A stretch of 64,000 bases of DNA from Flavobacteriaceae bacterium (GTDB lineage Bacteria; Bacteroidota; Bacteroidia; Flavobacteriales; Flavobacteriaceae): contig JABSPM010000116.1 in assembly GCA_013215095.1 (NCBI GenBank), positions 1 to 64,000 of the forward strand, given 5' to 3'. Below, one piece after another: positions 19,750-29,545 of this stretch. Made by a program: the position numbers and the translations under genes. The notes beneath the pieces are model-generated. The model was given only the letters and a program-made list of their open reading frames with translations. It made no database searches and had not been told where the DNA came from. Each line of letters starts with the position of its first letter. Within the stretch, counting starts at the first letter, position 1.

Positions 19750-21192
19750 CTATTGGATTGGTAGTCTTACTAATTTTTGGTCTTCTAAATATTGACTTAA
19801 AGCCGCTAAAGCTGCAATTTCTGCTTCTTGCTTACGCTGTGCTTCTAATGCTAATGGAGAATAGTGTTTTTTTACAAAATGAGTATCAAAATTCCCAGAA
19901 CGAAACGCATTATGTTCGCAAACAAAACGTCCAAAAGGTAAGGTAGTTTTAACCCCTTTTACGGTATATTTTTCAATAGCTTTAATCATGAGTTGTATAG
20001 CTTCTCTCCTAGTTTTACCATAAGTAATAAGTTTAGATAACATTGGGTCATAATAGATAGGGATATCCATACCTTCTTCGAATCCATTATCTACACGTAT
20101 ATTATCTCCAACGGGTAATTGATAGGTTTCTAAATGACCTACACTAGGCAAAAACTCATTTAAGGGATCTTCCGCATAAACTCTTAATTCTAAAGCATGA
20201 CCATTAATAGCTAAGTCACTTTGTATAATTCCCAAACGTTCACCACGTGCCACTTTAATTTGTAATTCTACTAAGTCAATTCCAGTGATTAATTCTGTAA
20301 CAGGATGCTCAACTTGTAATCTTGTATTCATTTCTAAGAAATAGAAATTATGTTCGCCATCCAACAAGAACTCTACTGTTCCTGCCCCTACATAATCGCA
20401 AGACTTAGCGACATCTACGGCAGCCTGCCCCATCTTAGCCCTTAATTCTGGTGTTAATACCACCGAAGGTGCTTCTTCAATGACTTTTTGGTGACGACGT
20501 TGAATACTGCATTCACGCTCAAATAAATGTACCACATTACCATGTATATCCGCCATTATTTGAATTTCAATATGACGTGGCGAAGTGACGTATTTTTCAA
20601 CAAAAACAGAACCGTCTCCAAACGCGGAAGTTGCTTCACTAATAGCACGTTCCATTTGTTCTATAACGTCTTTTTCTTCGTTAACTACACGCATTCCTTT
20701 TCCACCACCACCAGCGGCAGCTTTAATTAAAATCGGAAATCCAATAGTCTTTGCTATAGCTATAGCTTCTTCTGGATTTTTAATCGCATGGTCAACCCCT
20801 GGAACCATAGGTATATCATAAGCTTTAACAGCGTCCTTTGCAGCTAATTTGTCACCCATCATTTTAATAGCCTTAGATCGTGGTCCAATAAATGTAAGAT
20901 TTTGATTTTCAACCGCCTCGGCAAATTCTGCATTTTCGCTTAAAAACCCATATCCAGGATGTATTCCATCTGCATTCAAAGTCTTTGCGACTTCAATAAT
21001 TTTATCGCCTAATAAATAGGACTCATTTGAAGGAGCTTCTCCAATACAAACCGCTTCATCAGCATATTTTACATGAGGAGCTCTTCGGTCTGCTTTAGAA
21101 AATACGGCAACAGTTTTAATTCCCATTTTTTTTGCAGTGCGCATTACTCTAATTGCGATTTCACCTCTGTTTGCGACTAATATTTTCTTCAT
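19750..21192 (-). CDS. biotin carboxylase subunit of acyl-CoA carboxylase
   Basis: A 480-residue enzyme that carboxylates biotin using ATP and bicarbonate. It begins KKILVANRGEIAIRVMRTA, the family's usual N-terminus. The ATP-grasp domain has the glycine-rich KAAAGGGGKGMR at about 160-170. EMNTRLQVEHPVTE at about 290 contains catalytic residues, and the C-terminal domain includes LELRVYAEDP. ATG at 21192 is chosen over TTG at 21201. It is a stand-alone BC, without a fused biotin domain; the carrier is the next gene upstream, one base away. Confidence 0.92.
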   Translation of the reverse strand: MKKILVANRGEIAIRVMRTAKKMGIKTVAVFSKADRRAPHVKYADEAVCIGEAPSNESYLLGDKIIEVAKTLNADGIHPGYGFLSENAEFAEAVENQNLTFIGPRSKAIKMMGDKLAAKDAVKAYDIPMVPGVDHAIKNPEEAIAIAKTIGFPILIKAAAGGGGKGMRVVNEEKDVIEQMERAISEATSAFGDGSVFVEKYVTSPRHIEIQIMADIHGNVVHLFERECSIQRRHQKVIEEAPSVVLTPELRAKMGQAAVDVAKSCDYVGAGTVEFLLDGEHNFYFLEMNTRLQVEHPVTELITGIDLVELQIKVARGERLGIIQSDLAINGHALELRVYAEDPLNEFLPSVGHLETYQLPVGDNIRVDNGFEEGMDIPIYYDPMLSKLITYGKTRREAIQLMIKAIEKYTVKGVKTTLPFGRFVCEHNAFRSGNFDTHFVKKHYSPLALEAQRKQEAEIAALAALSQYLEDQKLVRLPIQ

Positions 21193-21193
21193 A

Positions 21194-21679
21194 TTATTCA
21201 AATTCGATTAATAATTGATTTTTATCTACAGCATCTCCTTGGGCTACAATAACGGATTTAATAACTCCATCTAGTGGCGATGTAATACTATTTTCCATTT
21301 TCATAGCTTCAAGAATTAAAAGTGTATCACCTTCCTTAACTTCTTTTCCAGCTTCTACATCAACACTTAAAATTAACCCTGGCATGGGAGCTTTGATAAC
21401 ATTGATATGTTTTGACGCCGATAGGGAGAATCCCATTTGGTTAATAAGTTGGTCCAATTCATTGGCAATGATAACCTCATAGGTATTACGATTGACTTTA
21501 ATTGTGTATGTTTTTTTATCAAAATCTTGTTGCAAGGTTTTAATTTGAAACGATTTATTATTTTGTAAAAGATGAGTACTAGCCTCAAAATTAGTGACCA
21601 TATCTAGCGAGTCAATCTCTTTTTTTGAGATTTCAAATTCGTGAGAATTATTAACCTTTACTTTAAATGTGTTACTCAT
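21194..21679 (-). CDS. biotin carboxyl carrier subunit (biotin/lipoyl attachment protein)
   Basis: A 161-residue protein. The C-terminal domain (about 88-160) is a biotinyl domain with the attachment lysine in LILEAMKMENSI at about 130. The N-terminal 80 residues are a small beta/alpha region of unclear fold, typical of Bacteroidota carriers in this operon. It is the first gene of the operon, so its start marks the leader of the carboxylase transcript. It carries the carboxybiotin between the two enzymes encoded downstream. Confidence 0.9.
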   Translation of the reverse strand: MSNTFKVKVNNSHEFEISKKEIDSLDMVTNFEASTHLLQNNKSFQIKTLQQDFDKKTYTIKVNRNTYEVIIANELDQLINQMGFSLSASKHINVIKAPMPGLILSVDVEAGKEVKEGDTLLILEAMKMENSITSPLDGVIKSVIVAQGDAVDKNQLLIEFE

Positions 21680-22290
21680 ATGAGTTAGATTTAAACGTTT
21701 ATATTCTTTTTATCATGTTAATGCCTTGCCTTATTAAATCAATGGATAAGAGTGCATAAGACCAACAAAGCCCAAAGTTACACCACAACAATTCCCTTAT
21801 ATACACCCAACTAATCGAAATCATATCTTACACCTTATGCTGACTCACGCAACACATTTATAGGATATTTATATAAAAATACAAGCCACAACGCCTTAGT
21901 TCTAATTAAGGTAGGTTTATTCATGTCGGAGTTATTTAAGTATTCTAAGGTTCTTATTTTATGATGCGCAACTAATATAGCATTTTTGACACATTAAGCA
22001 ATAGAAAATAATATCAGATTACTGTAATTGTGCCATCCAAATCTATTACAAAGTTTTAATACGCCTACTATTAAAAAAATGCAATCCAAACTCATTTTTC
22101 ATTAGAAATTACTTGAATAAAATGCCCTTTTATACTTTATATAAAGAAGAAAAACCATTTTTTATTTTACGATAATTTAATTTGGAAAATAGTATAAAAC
22201 ATCAATTTTATTTCTGGGCAGAATGCTAAACAAAACCCTCCATGACTAATTAACTTACCACTTCAGAATAGAAAACACCATCCTTAATGA
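21680..22290. other. gene-free region, 611 bp
   Basis: No coding frame or RNA-like fold stands out. It contains the promoter region of the carboxylase operon (minus strand, right of 21679) and the downstream end of the PrsW gene. No clear TAnnTTTG box or terminator hairpin was identified. Confidence 0.4.
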
Positions 22291-22968
22291 CTATACTTTA
22301 AAATTGGAGTTGACTTGATGTCTTTTGACTGCTTTTATAGAAAAAACAATCCCTACAATTAAGGAAATAAAAGCTCCTATATACATACCAGGGATAAAAT
22401 CTATAAACAAGAAGAAGTCATATGCACCATGAAAAATTATAGCCAAAGCAAGACCTTTAAGGTTCAATTTTGCGCGTTTATGTGTTTCAAATTTTGCTTT
22501 ACCCATAAAATACCCCATAAGAATACCGAAGGTTGCATGTGCAGGAACAGCAGTAAAGGCTCTAAGAAGGGCTACACTCAATCCGCCTTGCAAAACATAG
22601 GCAATATTTTCGACCGCTGCAAACCCCATAGAAACCATAACACAATAAATAATACCATCGTAAGGTTCGTTAAAATAGTCTTGACGCTGCGAATAGTATC
22701 TTACAATAAGATATTTACTAAATTCTTCTATTAGCGCCACTACCATAAAAGCTTTAACAAACTGAAATACAACATTTTCCTTATCTAATGTTGGTAGTAA
22801 CGTATCTGAAAGTATATATAAAATTGAAGTGATAATGATGCTAATTATTCCACCCACCACAAAGGTTACTACGAGAATACGTTTCGATTCCTTTTCATAT
22901 TTGTCCTTTATATAAATCCAAATAAGAATAACGATAACTGGCGCGAGTGCTTCTAAGATTAAGTTCAT
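22291..22968 (-). CDS. PrsW-family intramembrane metalloprotease
   Basis: A 225-residue polytopic protein with about seven hydrophobic segments. The family's glutamate motif is present as ALIEEFSKYL at about 75. MGFAAVENIAYV at about 112 and the histidine in PAHATFGILMGY at about 143 complete the expected metal site, with another His in FHGAYDF. PrsW-type proteases cleave membrane proteins such as anti-sigma factors. No sigma or anti-sigma gene lies nearby. ATG at 22968 is preferred over TTG at 22980. Confidence 0.85.
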   Translation of the reverse strand: MNLILEALAPVIVILIWIYIKDKYEKESKRILVVTFVVGGIISIIITSILYILSDTLLPTLDKENVVFQFVKAFMVVALIEEFSKYLIVRYYSQRQDYFNEPYDGIIYCVMVSMGFAAVENIAYVLQGGLSVALLRAFTAVPAHATFGILMGYFMGKAKFETHKRAKLNLKGLALAIIFHGAYDFFLFIDFIPGMYIGAFISLIVGIVFSIKAVKRHQVNSNFKV

Positions 22969-23019
22969 AACTAAAAACAAGTCAAATTAAACATTTATAA
23001 GGAGTTAAGGGTAATAGCA

Positions 23020-23601
23020 TTACTTAGGTTTTATCTTGGAGATCATCTTCACTACAGACATAATATATTTATAATAGTTCATATCACTTGGTACAATTTT
23101 AAAATTGGGGTGTGCTTCCTTAATGCAAAGTTCTAACTCCATTGGACTAAACAACCGGATAGCCTCCACCTCTTCCCTTTGAAGTACCAAGGTATCAATG
23201 TTAGCCTTAAGCTCTACGAGAAACACATGTTGAAATTCACAGTCTTTTATTCCGTTTGGATGAAGATTTACATTTTTCTGAATTTTTAAAAGCTTTATCT
23301 CATTTTTAGATATAAGCAGTCCTATTTCTTCTTCTACTTCTCTCAAAACAGCAGCTTCTATCGTTTCTCCAGAATGTACATGTCCAGCAACCGATACATC
23401 CCAAAGATTGGGATACGTTGCCTTCTTCGAACCGCGTTTTTGCATGAGAATTTGACCATCTGAAGTATAAAACCACACATGAACTGTTGCATGAAACCAA
23501 CCATTTTTATGCGCTTCATCTTTAGGGCAATCTTTACCTATTGGTTGCCCAGTAATGTTCAAAATATCTATACGCTCTTCCACAAAATAGCAGTTATCCA
23601 T
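23020..23601 (-). CDS. NUDIX hydrolase (IDI/YfcD-like)
   Basis: A 193-residue protein with a complete Nudix box from about 75: Gly, five residues, Glu, seven residues, then REVEEEIGL. The N-terminal part (FVEERIDILNITGQPIG) and WFHATVHVWFYTSDGQIL resemble isopentenyl-diphosphate isomerase-like Nudix proteins such as YfcD. The family hydrolyses nucleoside diphosphate-linked compounds; the substrate here is unknown. It is divergent from the penicillin acylase-like gene, with about 80 bp between starts. Confidence 0.85.
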   Translation of the reverse strand: MDNCYFVEERIDILNITGQPIGKDCPKDEAHKNGWFHATVHVWFYTSDGQILMQKRGSKKATYPNLWDVSVAGHVHSGETIEAAVLREVEEEIGLLISKNEIKLLKIQKNVNLHPNGIKDCEFQHVFLVELKANIDTLVLQREEVEAIRLFSPMELELCIKEAHPNFKIVPSDMNYYKYIMSVVKMISKIKPK

Positions 23602-23636
23602 TAAGACGTATTCAAAGGTACGTTATAATCCAATAG

Positions 23637-23663
23637 TTGTTTCAAAAAAGAATAGTATTTTTG
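23637..23663 (+). promoter_or_regulatory. probable promoter of the penicillin acylase-like gene
   Basis: TATTTTTG (23656-23663) matches the -7 consensus TAnnTTTG. A TTG at 23637-23639 could be the -33 element, though the 16-base spacing is short. The ATG follows at 23682. An in-frame TTG at 23637 would put the start inside the promoter, which argues for ATG 23682. Confidence 0.45.
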
Positions 23664-23681
23664 ATAAAATTCATTTTTATC

Positions 23682-26066
23682 ATGCGTTTACTAAAAAAAA
23701 TTATATTCATTTTGATCGGTGCTGTGGCATTAGTAGCAAGTATAGGTCTTGTTTATATCAATTCTTTAAAGCCTCAATATTCTGGAGTATTAGCTCTAAA
23801 ACATCTCAAATCAGATGTTCAAGCTTATACAGACGATTATGGTGTACCTCATATTTATGCCAAAACACAAGAAGATGCCTATCGTAGTTTAGGGTATTTA
23901 CATGCTCAAGAGCGGTTGTGGCAAATGGAATTGATGAAGCGCATTGCTCCAGGACGCTTATCGGAAATTTTAGGACCAGATTTACTGAAAACAGATCAGT
24001 TTTTTAACACACTTGGTATTGATGAAGCTTCAGAACAAACCCTTCAAAGCCTTGATAAAACCAAAGATTTTTACAAACTAAGTATGGCTTATATCGATGG
24101 TATCAATGAATTTATAGCATATGGCACCACCCCTATAGAATTTACTTTACTCGGTCTCAAGAAATCGCCGTATGAGTTAAAGGACATGTATAACATTTTT
24201 GGCTATATGGCATTTAGTTTTGCTATGGCGCAGAAAACAGACCCTATGTTATCTGCAATTCAGGATAAGTTAAGCTTAGAATACCTCAAAGACTTAGATA
24301 TAACATCCAGTAATATCGGTACTTTAATTAAGACTAATAAACCAAAAATTGATGCTATTGAGCATCTATCTACAACGATTGCTCAAATCACTAAAAAATT
24401 GCCAATCCCAGCATTTATAGGAAGTAATAGTTGGGTTGTAGGACCGAAAAAAACTACTACAGGAAAAGTATTGTTTGCCAATGACCCGCATATTGGTTAT
24501 GCACAACCCTCAGTATGGTATGAAGCCCATTTGGTAACTCCAGATTATGAAATGTATGGCTATCATTTGGCAGGTGTACCATTTCCTCTATTAGGTCATA
24601 ATCGAAATTATGCTTATGGAATAACCATGTTTGAAAATGATGATATTGACTTTTATAAAGAAACGAATAATCCTTCAAACCCTAATGAATATTTAACCCC
24701 AGAAGGCTTTAAAACATACGATATCAGGTCAAAAATCATAAAAATAAAGGACAAAGAAGCGGTTAATTTTGAAGTAAAAACATCGCGCCATGGTCCTATA
24801 ATGAATGCCGTTCAGGACGAAATAGTGGTTAAAACACCTATTGCGATGTCTTGGGTATACACACAACATAAAAATGAATTATTACAAGCCGTTTATGGTA
24901 TATCGCACGCAAAGAATATGGAAGATTTTAAAGCAGCAGTTGCTTTAATACACGCCCCGGGACTCAACATTATGTATGGAGATGCCAAAGACAATATTGG
25001 GTGGTGGGCAGCTGGCAAATTATATAAGCATAAGCCGCATGTAAATCCAAAGTTTGTTTTGGATGGTGCTAGTGGCGAAGATGATCCTGTCACATATTTA
25101 CCTTTCGAAGAAAATCCTATGGCAGAAAACCCAGATTGGCATTACGTATATTCTGCTAATAATCAACCCGATTCTATTGCTGGAATGTTATATCCGGGAT
25201 ATTATTTACCTGAAGATCGTGCGCGACGCATTGTAAATTTGTTAGCGCCCAAAAACGATTGGAATACAGAACGTTTTAAACACATGTTGCTAGACGTGAC
25301 ATCTCCTGTAGCAAAAACTATTGCATCAAATATGATAAATGCAATTGATGATAAGAACTTAATGGTTGTAGAAATTAAGGCTTTAGAGATATTAAAATAT
25401 TGGAAAGGAGAAAGTGATTACGGGAGTATAGCGCCAACCATTTATCAGCGCTTCATCTATCGTTATTTAGAAAATACATTTAAAGATGAACTTGGAGAAG
25501 TGTTGTATGAACAATTATTAAAAACACACCTTATAAAACGTTCTATCGCGAAACAATTTTCTAATACAGATTCTAAATGGTGGGATAACATTTCAACAGA
25601 TCAACTAGAATCTAAATCAGATATTGTGACTTTGTCATTTAAAGAAGCTATAGCGAGTTTAGAATTGCAATTAGGTAAAGATATGAACCAATGGCAGTGG
25701 CAAAAAGTACATACCCTTGAACACCCGCATGCGTTAGGAGCTGTGGCCCTTTTGCGTCCATATTTTAATGTTGGTCCATTTGAAGTTGGAGGTACAGAAG
25801 AAGTTATTGATAATAAGGCGTTTGATTTTAACAACGAGGGATTATACCCTACAACCTCTGGTCCATCTACACGTCGCATTATAGATTTTTCTGATGTAGA
25901 GAATAGTTGGAGTATATTACCAACAGGACAATCTGGAAACCCTTTCAGCATGCATTATGCTAATCAGGCAGACATGTATAATAAAGGCGAATTTAGAAAA
26001 ATGAAATTGAATAAAGATGAGATTGTAAAAAGCGGGACACTTATAACTATCTCCCCAAAAGATTAG
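23682..26066 (+). CDS. penicillin acylase family (Ntn-hydrolase) protein
   Basis: A 794-residue periplasmic amidase precursor. It starts with a signal/anchor (residues 5-25). The alpha-chain region follows, with VPHIYAKTQEDAYRSLGYLHAQER at about 60-83. The mature beta-chain nucleophile is the Ser of FIGSNSWVVGPKKT at about 250, where autocleavage makes the N-terminal serine. ANDPHIGY and later motifs agree with the family. These enzymes cleave acyl groups from amines, for example acyl-homoserine lactones or beta-lactams; substrate cannot be assigned. Size is typical of a full precursor. A strong terminator follows 20 bp after the stop. Confidence 0.9.
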   Translation: MRLLKKIIFILIGAVALVASIGLVYINSLKPQYSGVLALKHLKSDVQAYTDDYGVPHIYAKTQEDAYRSLGYLHAQERLWQMELMKRIAPGRLSEILGPDLLKTDQFFNTLGIDEASEQTLQSLDKTKDFYKLSMAYIDGINEFIAYGTTPIEFTLLGLKKSPYELKDMYNIFGYMAFSFAMAQKTDPMLSAIQDKLSLEYLKDLDITSSNIGTLIKTNKPKIDAIEHLSTTIAQITKKLPIPAFIGSNSWVVGPKKTTTGKVLFANDPHIGYAQPSVWYEAHLVTPDYEMYGYHLAGVPFPLLGHNRNYAYGITMFENDDIDFYKETNNPSNPNEYLTPEGFKTYDIRSKIIKIKDKEAVNFEVKTSRHGPIMNAVQDEIVVKTPIAMSWVYTQHKNELLQAVYGISHAKNMEDFKAAVALIHAPGLNIMYGDAKDNIGWWAAGKLYKHKPHVNPKFVLDGASGEDDPVTYLPFEENPMAENPDWHYVYSANNQPDSIAGMLYPGYYLPEDRARRIVNLLAPKNDWNTERFKHMLLDVTSPVAKTIASNMINAIDDKNLMVVEIKALEILKYWKGESDYGSIAPTIYQRFIYRYLENTFKDELGEVLYEQLLKTHLIKRSIAKQFSNTDSKWWDNISTDQLESKSDIVTLSFKEAIASLELQLGKDMNQWQWQKVHTLEHPHALGAVALLRPYFNVGPFEVGGTEEVIDNKAFDFNNEGLYPTTSGPSTRRIIDFSDVENSWSILPTGQSGNPFSMHYANQADMYNKGEFRKMKLNKDEIVKSGTLITISPKD

Positions 26067-26085
26067 AGACCATTATATCTCAAAA

Positions 26086-26111
26086 AAAGCCTTGAAAAAT
26101 ATCAAGGCTTT
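26086..26111. terminator. bidirectional intrinsic terminator
   Basis: AAAGCCTTGA (26086-26095) pairs perfectly with TCAAGGCTTT (26102-26111) around the loop AAAATA. A-run on the left and T-run on the right serve both the acylase gene (plus) and the convergent small membrane-protein genes (minus). Confidence 0.85.
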
Positions 26112-26136
26112 CTTATTTTGATATGACAAAATAGAA

Positions 26137-26472
26137 TTAATTGTTTTCCAAATAATCTCTCAGACGTTCTTGCATTAAATCTTGGTCTTGCATCGCCTCC
26201 AGCCCAAAAACAGTAATAATCCAAATTAAAAACACAATATAAATTACACTTAATACAATTCCGATAATCGCAAGAATTTTACCAATTTTCACATTTTGAT
26301 AATCGCTATATATTTCGGGATTCTGCGCATATATGGCGGTTGTATTATTTGCTAATACTAATGCTACAATACCTGCTATAAGTCCGATGATACCATAACA
26401 GCAACATGTGACAATTGACACGATACCTAATACAAGTATTAGTGTTGAATTTCTTAGTTTTTGTTGTTCCAT
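26137..26472 (-). CDS. CCC-motif small membrane protein (DUF4190-like)
   Basis: A 111-residue protein with two to three hydrophobic segments. The segment at about 10-40 contains VTCCCYGIIGLIAGIVAL, the CCC motif after which the family is named. A second segment is at about 65-90. It ends in a charged tail with RLRDYLEN. The role is unknown. It follows the DUF2752 gene by 12 bp on the same strand, a pairing common in Flavobacteriaceae, so the two probably form one transcript. Confidence 0.8.
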   Translation of the reverse strand: MEQQKLRNSTLILVLGIVSIVTCCCYGIIGLIAGIVALVLANNTTAIYAQNPEIYSDYQNVKIGKILAIIGIVLSVIYIVFLIWIITVFGLEAMQDQDLMQERLRDYLENN

Positions 26473-26483
26473 AAAAAATTGAA

Positions 26484-26771
26484 TTAATTAAAAAATATTT
26501 TAACAATAAAATTACCTACAATCAATAGGCCGTTAATTAGTCCCAATATCATGATTATTTTACTGTATGTTTGTTTAGTTTTAACCATATTTAATACAAT
26601 AAAAACAAACATTAAAATTAAGGTGTAAATTGCAGGATACATATAAAAAGCGGCCAAAAAATCTCCACTAAAAACCATAGCTAAAGCTCTTTGAGCACCA
26701 CAACCCATGCAGTCCAAACCTAATAGTTTCTTATTGAGACAGGGCAGCATATACTCTTCAGGCGATACCAT
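26484..26771 (-). CDS. DUF2752 family membrane protein
   Basis: A 95-residue protein. The N-terminal part has CLNKKLLGLDCMGCGAQRAL, close to the DUF2752 signature (Cys near the start, then Gly-x-Asp-Cys-x-Gly-Cys-Gly-x-x-Arg-Ala). Two hydrophobic segments follow (about 42-60 and 72-92). Function is not known. The cysteine pattern may bind metal or form disulfides; this is not shown. It is the first gene of a two-gene unit with the CCC-motif protein. Confidence 0.85.
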   Translation of the reverse strand: MVSPEEYMLPCLNKKLLGLDCMGCGAQRALAMVFSGDFLAAFYMYPAIYTLILMFVFIVLNMVKTKQTYSKIIMILGLINGLLIVGNFIVKIFFN

Positions 26772-26882
26772 AGGTTTAATTTCGTTTGCAGCAAATTTAG
26801 CTAAAATATTGAGTAATACTATTTAATATGACAATTATTAGAATTCCTGGTAGATGAGTTTGACATTTTTTTGGTCTTATAA

Positions 26883-26915
26883 AAAACGCCTTAGTGAAGA
26901 ACACTAAGGCGTTTT
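26883..26915. terminator. strong terminator after the T9SS protein gene
   Basis: A perfect 14-bp stem, AAAACGCCTTAGTG (26883-26896) with 26902-26915, and a 5-base loop, with T-run on each side. It lies 22 bp after the stop of the minus-strand gene at 26937. Confidence 0.9.
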
Positions 26916-26936
26916 ATTTTTACTCAATTAATTAAA

Positions 26937-28724
26937 CTAATTAATTATAATTTTCTTGGTAATCGTATGATTTTCTTTAGTTGTAATGGTACTCAAATAG
27001 ACTCCACTACTAATGTTTTTTGTAGAGTGCTTAATGATGGACTGATTACCTAATTCGTTAATAGTTAAGATTTCTTTTCCTGTAATATCATACAACTGTA
27101 GTAATTTTATATCCAGATTGTTTGGATTTTTAATAATCAACTCATTCGTGGTGTTATTTTGAAACACACTAAAATTATCAAAAACATAATCAGTAGAACT
27201 TAGCGCTTCTTTTTTCTTAAATCTAATACTAAAACGGTCTTCGTACGTTCCAGAAGACAGATTAATTTCAAAATTTTGCGTTCGCAAGTTTACATAACTA
27301 TCATTTTCATTGTCATAAATAAAAATTTCTTGAGCATCATCAAAACGTTGCACATCAAAAATACTAATTATGATTGGTTGTTGTTTTTCTATGTCTAAAA
27401 TTAGAGGTATTGTTAAATTTATATCAAATTTGTTTGCCTGTATTACAAATGGCTTATTATCTTGTGTCCAATATGCATCATTTGATAAAACTTTTGGGCT
27501 TTCCGCTTCTAAACCATAATCAAAACCTTCAGTTGCTGTGGCATGAAAATTTTGCATCAATTGACGTGTATAAGTTTCATTTAAAATGACATTTATTCTA
27601 AAACGTTTATAATCCTCAGAAACAATACTTAAACCATCTTCGCTATAGGCGGCGTCATTAACAGATTTATCTATTGTTTCTACTGTCTCATTTTCTGGAT
27701 TAAAGAAAAAACTATCCGAATTACTTTGCTTATAATACTCTCTATGTTCATTTTTTGTATGTACCATACCATTGGCAGTACCTACTACCATAAACCCCTG
27801 TCCTATTGGAATGTATCTTCCTGCCTGTTTTACACCATTTTCTGACTCTGGTAAATCTACATAATCTCCATTTCCATTAAATGCTGAAAAGGTAGCGGGT
27901 GTAAAACTTGGTGTTCCATCGGCAGAAATAGTATAGCTTGCATAGCCTCCAACAAAATCTTCTCCATAATGTGATGTTTGACTATTTTGTTGTTCCCAAT
28001 AATATAAGGCACCTGTAATATTTGAAGAATTTTGTGAATCATGAATAAAATCACGAGCATCTAAGGCAGAAGCATAAGGGTTCCCAACGAGTGTCCAGGA
28101 GCCAGACTCTACGGCGTTAGAAATAGTGCCATTATTTGGTTTTCCTCTAAAATCATAGAGTTGATTGTTACTAGAGCCACTAGTGCCTTTCATTGTGAAT
28201 CCAAGTCCAGGTGCTATATCACCATCACTACCGACATAAACCCAATTTCCATAACCATTGTTTGCTAGGTATATCCATAACCAAGCCGATGAAATGGTTA
28301 AAGGTGATGAACTGCCGTCATATTCAGTTGTAAAATTGGCGTCACTACTTGTTATTAAGCCCGTAGCTTCATCAATTAGATTTACTTTAAATGGGTTGTT
28401 TGTAGACGTATTGCTATCAATATTTCCTACAGGAGAGCACCAATAATTATAAAGATATTGATTGGAATTCCCGTTTTGTTGCGCACTAAGCTCCCCAACA
28501 CCAGAATTACCTGTCGTTCCAGAACCTTGCACCAATTGTGCTTCATTTCGCAAATAAATTTTACTTGCTGAATGCTCTAATTTAACATCGTCATTAACAT
28601 AAAGCACCTCATCATCAACAAAAATATAATTGTCATTTTTAACGGTTAATTGTGCCATAATACTATTACTGAACAGTAATGCAATCATAAGCAATAATAA
28701 GTTTTGTTGTTTTTTTAAATACAT
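26937..28724 (-). CDS. secreted protein with type IX secretion sorting domain
   Basis: A 595-residue protein. A signal peptide covers about 1-24 (LLLMIALLFSNSIMA). The C-terminal 80 residues form a T9SS type A sorting domain: LLQLYDITGKEIL, then SSGVYLSTITTKE and a Lys/Ile-rich end. That domain directs export across the outer membrane through PorSS/T9SS. The middle is Asn/Ser/Gly-rich and includes YLYNYWCSPVGN and WTLVGNPYAS, motifs common in flavobacterial surface proteins of unknown role. No catalytic domain is recognised. It is monocistronic by context, closed by a strong terminator. Confidence 0.85.
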   Translation of the reverse strand: MYLKKQQNLLLLMIALLFSNSIMAQLTVKNDNYIFVDDEVLYVNDDVKLEHSASKIYLRNEAQLVQGSGTTGNSGVGELSAQQNGNSNQYLYNYWCSPVGNIDSNTSTNNPFKVNLIDEATGLITSSDANFTTEYDGSSSPLTISSAWLWIYLANNGYGNWVYVGSDGDIAPGLGFTMKGTSGSSNNQLYDFRGKPNNGTISNAVESGSWTLVGNPYASALDARDFIHDSQNSSNITGALYYWEQQNSQTSHYGEDFVGGYASYTISADGTPSFTPATFSAFNGNGDYVDLPESENGVKQAGRYIPIGQGFMVVGTANGMVHTKNEHREYYKQSNSDSFFFNPENETVETIDKSVNDAAYSEDGLSIVSEDYKRFRINVILNETYTRQLMQNFHATATEGFDYGLEAESPKVLSNDAYWTQDNKPFVIQANKFDINLTIPLILDIEKQQPIIISIFDVQRFDDAQEIFIYDNENDSYVNLRTQNFEINLSSGTYEDRFSIRFKKKEALSSTDYVFDNFSVFQNNTTNELIIKNPNNLDIKLLQLYDITGKEILTINELGNQSIIKHSTKNISSGVYLSTITTKENHTITKKIIIN

Positions 28725-29496
28725 ATTTTTAGTGTTTTAATGCTTTTTAAAATAACACAACGTTAATTTGTTTTTTAATGAAGCATATAGTTTAACTTAA
28801 ACGTTCCGTTAAAAATAGATTAAAGATTAATTTTGTCTAGTTACTAGCGTAAAGATAATAAAATAGATGAAACCGACCTCTTAATTTGTCGATAAAATTC
28901 ATTTTTTTACGATAAAAAATCAAAAAAACATAATTTAACACGTATTTTTAACTTAATTTAGAAAGAATAAGCACACATAAATATTCTAATTCATATACAT
29001 TATTAGCTCTTAAGGATTTTAAAACAGGATTTTTTGAATACTAAATTCCTTAAAATCAGACTTATGAAAACTTCCGTATTTATAAATTAAGAGATCTTTC
29101 TGTATACAATAAGAAGCGTATCTGTTAAATTATGACATTTGTATTACATACATCTTTTGCCCCCTACATCAGTTAAATATACTAAATCACAGTATTTTAA
29201 GCCCTTTTCTCCTTTATGTTTCAGTTTAAAAAGAAATTGTAGTTAAGGCTATGCTTTCATGTTCTACTTTATTTAAAAAAAAATCATCTTTTTCTTTACG
29301 GTACTTTCAAATGGAATATGGTATGACTTTTAAAAGTTTCTTTATAGTCGCTTTTAATTCCAAAAAAGCAATCAGCACGTTTGCTAGGTCTTTTTTCCTT
29401 AAAATCACCTCAACACGCTATCGTACACTATTTATTTTTTTGTTAACTGAACTCAGAGTGTTTACGAGTAAAGCACTATGATTTGATTTCAAATGG
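28725..29496. other. gene-free region, about 770 bp
   Basis: Very AT-rich. It must hold the upstream region of the T9SS gene. One plus-strand frame (29251-29481) is open but has no recognisable features and is probably chance. The segment 29296-29333 shares about 30 of 37 bases with 11372-11408; see the findings. No RNA fold or promoter box is convincing. Confidence 0.4.
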
Positions 29497-29523
29497 AAAG
29501 CGCAGCTATAATTGCTGCGCTTT
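29497..29523 (-). terminator. terminator after the MBL-rhodanese gene
   Basis: AAAGCGCAGC (29497-29506) pairs perfectly with GCTGCGCTTT (29514-29523) around TATAATT. It closes the sulfur operon 23 bp after the stop at 29546. Confidence 0.85.
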
Positions 29524-29545
29524 TTCAAATTAATTTTTATTCGGT

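Noticed and set aside
29251-29481. 76-residue plus-strand frame in the gap before the MBL gene
   Set aside because: Composition looks random (Phe/Ser/Lys-rich), no motif; likely chance in AT-rich DNA.
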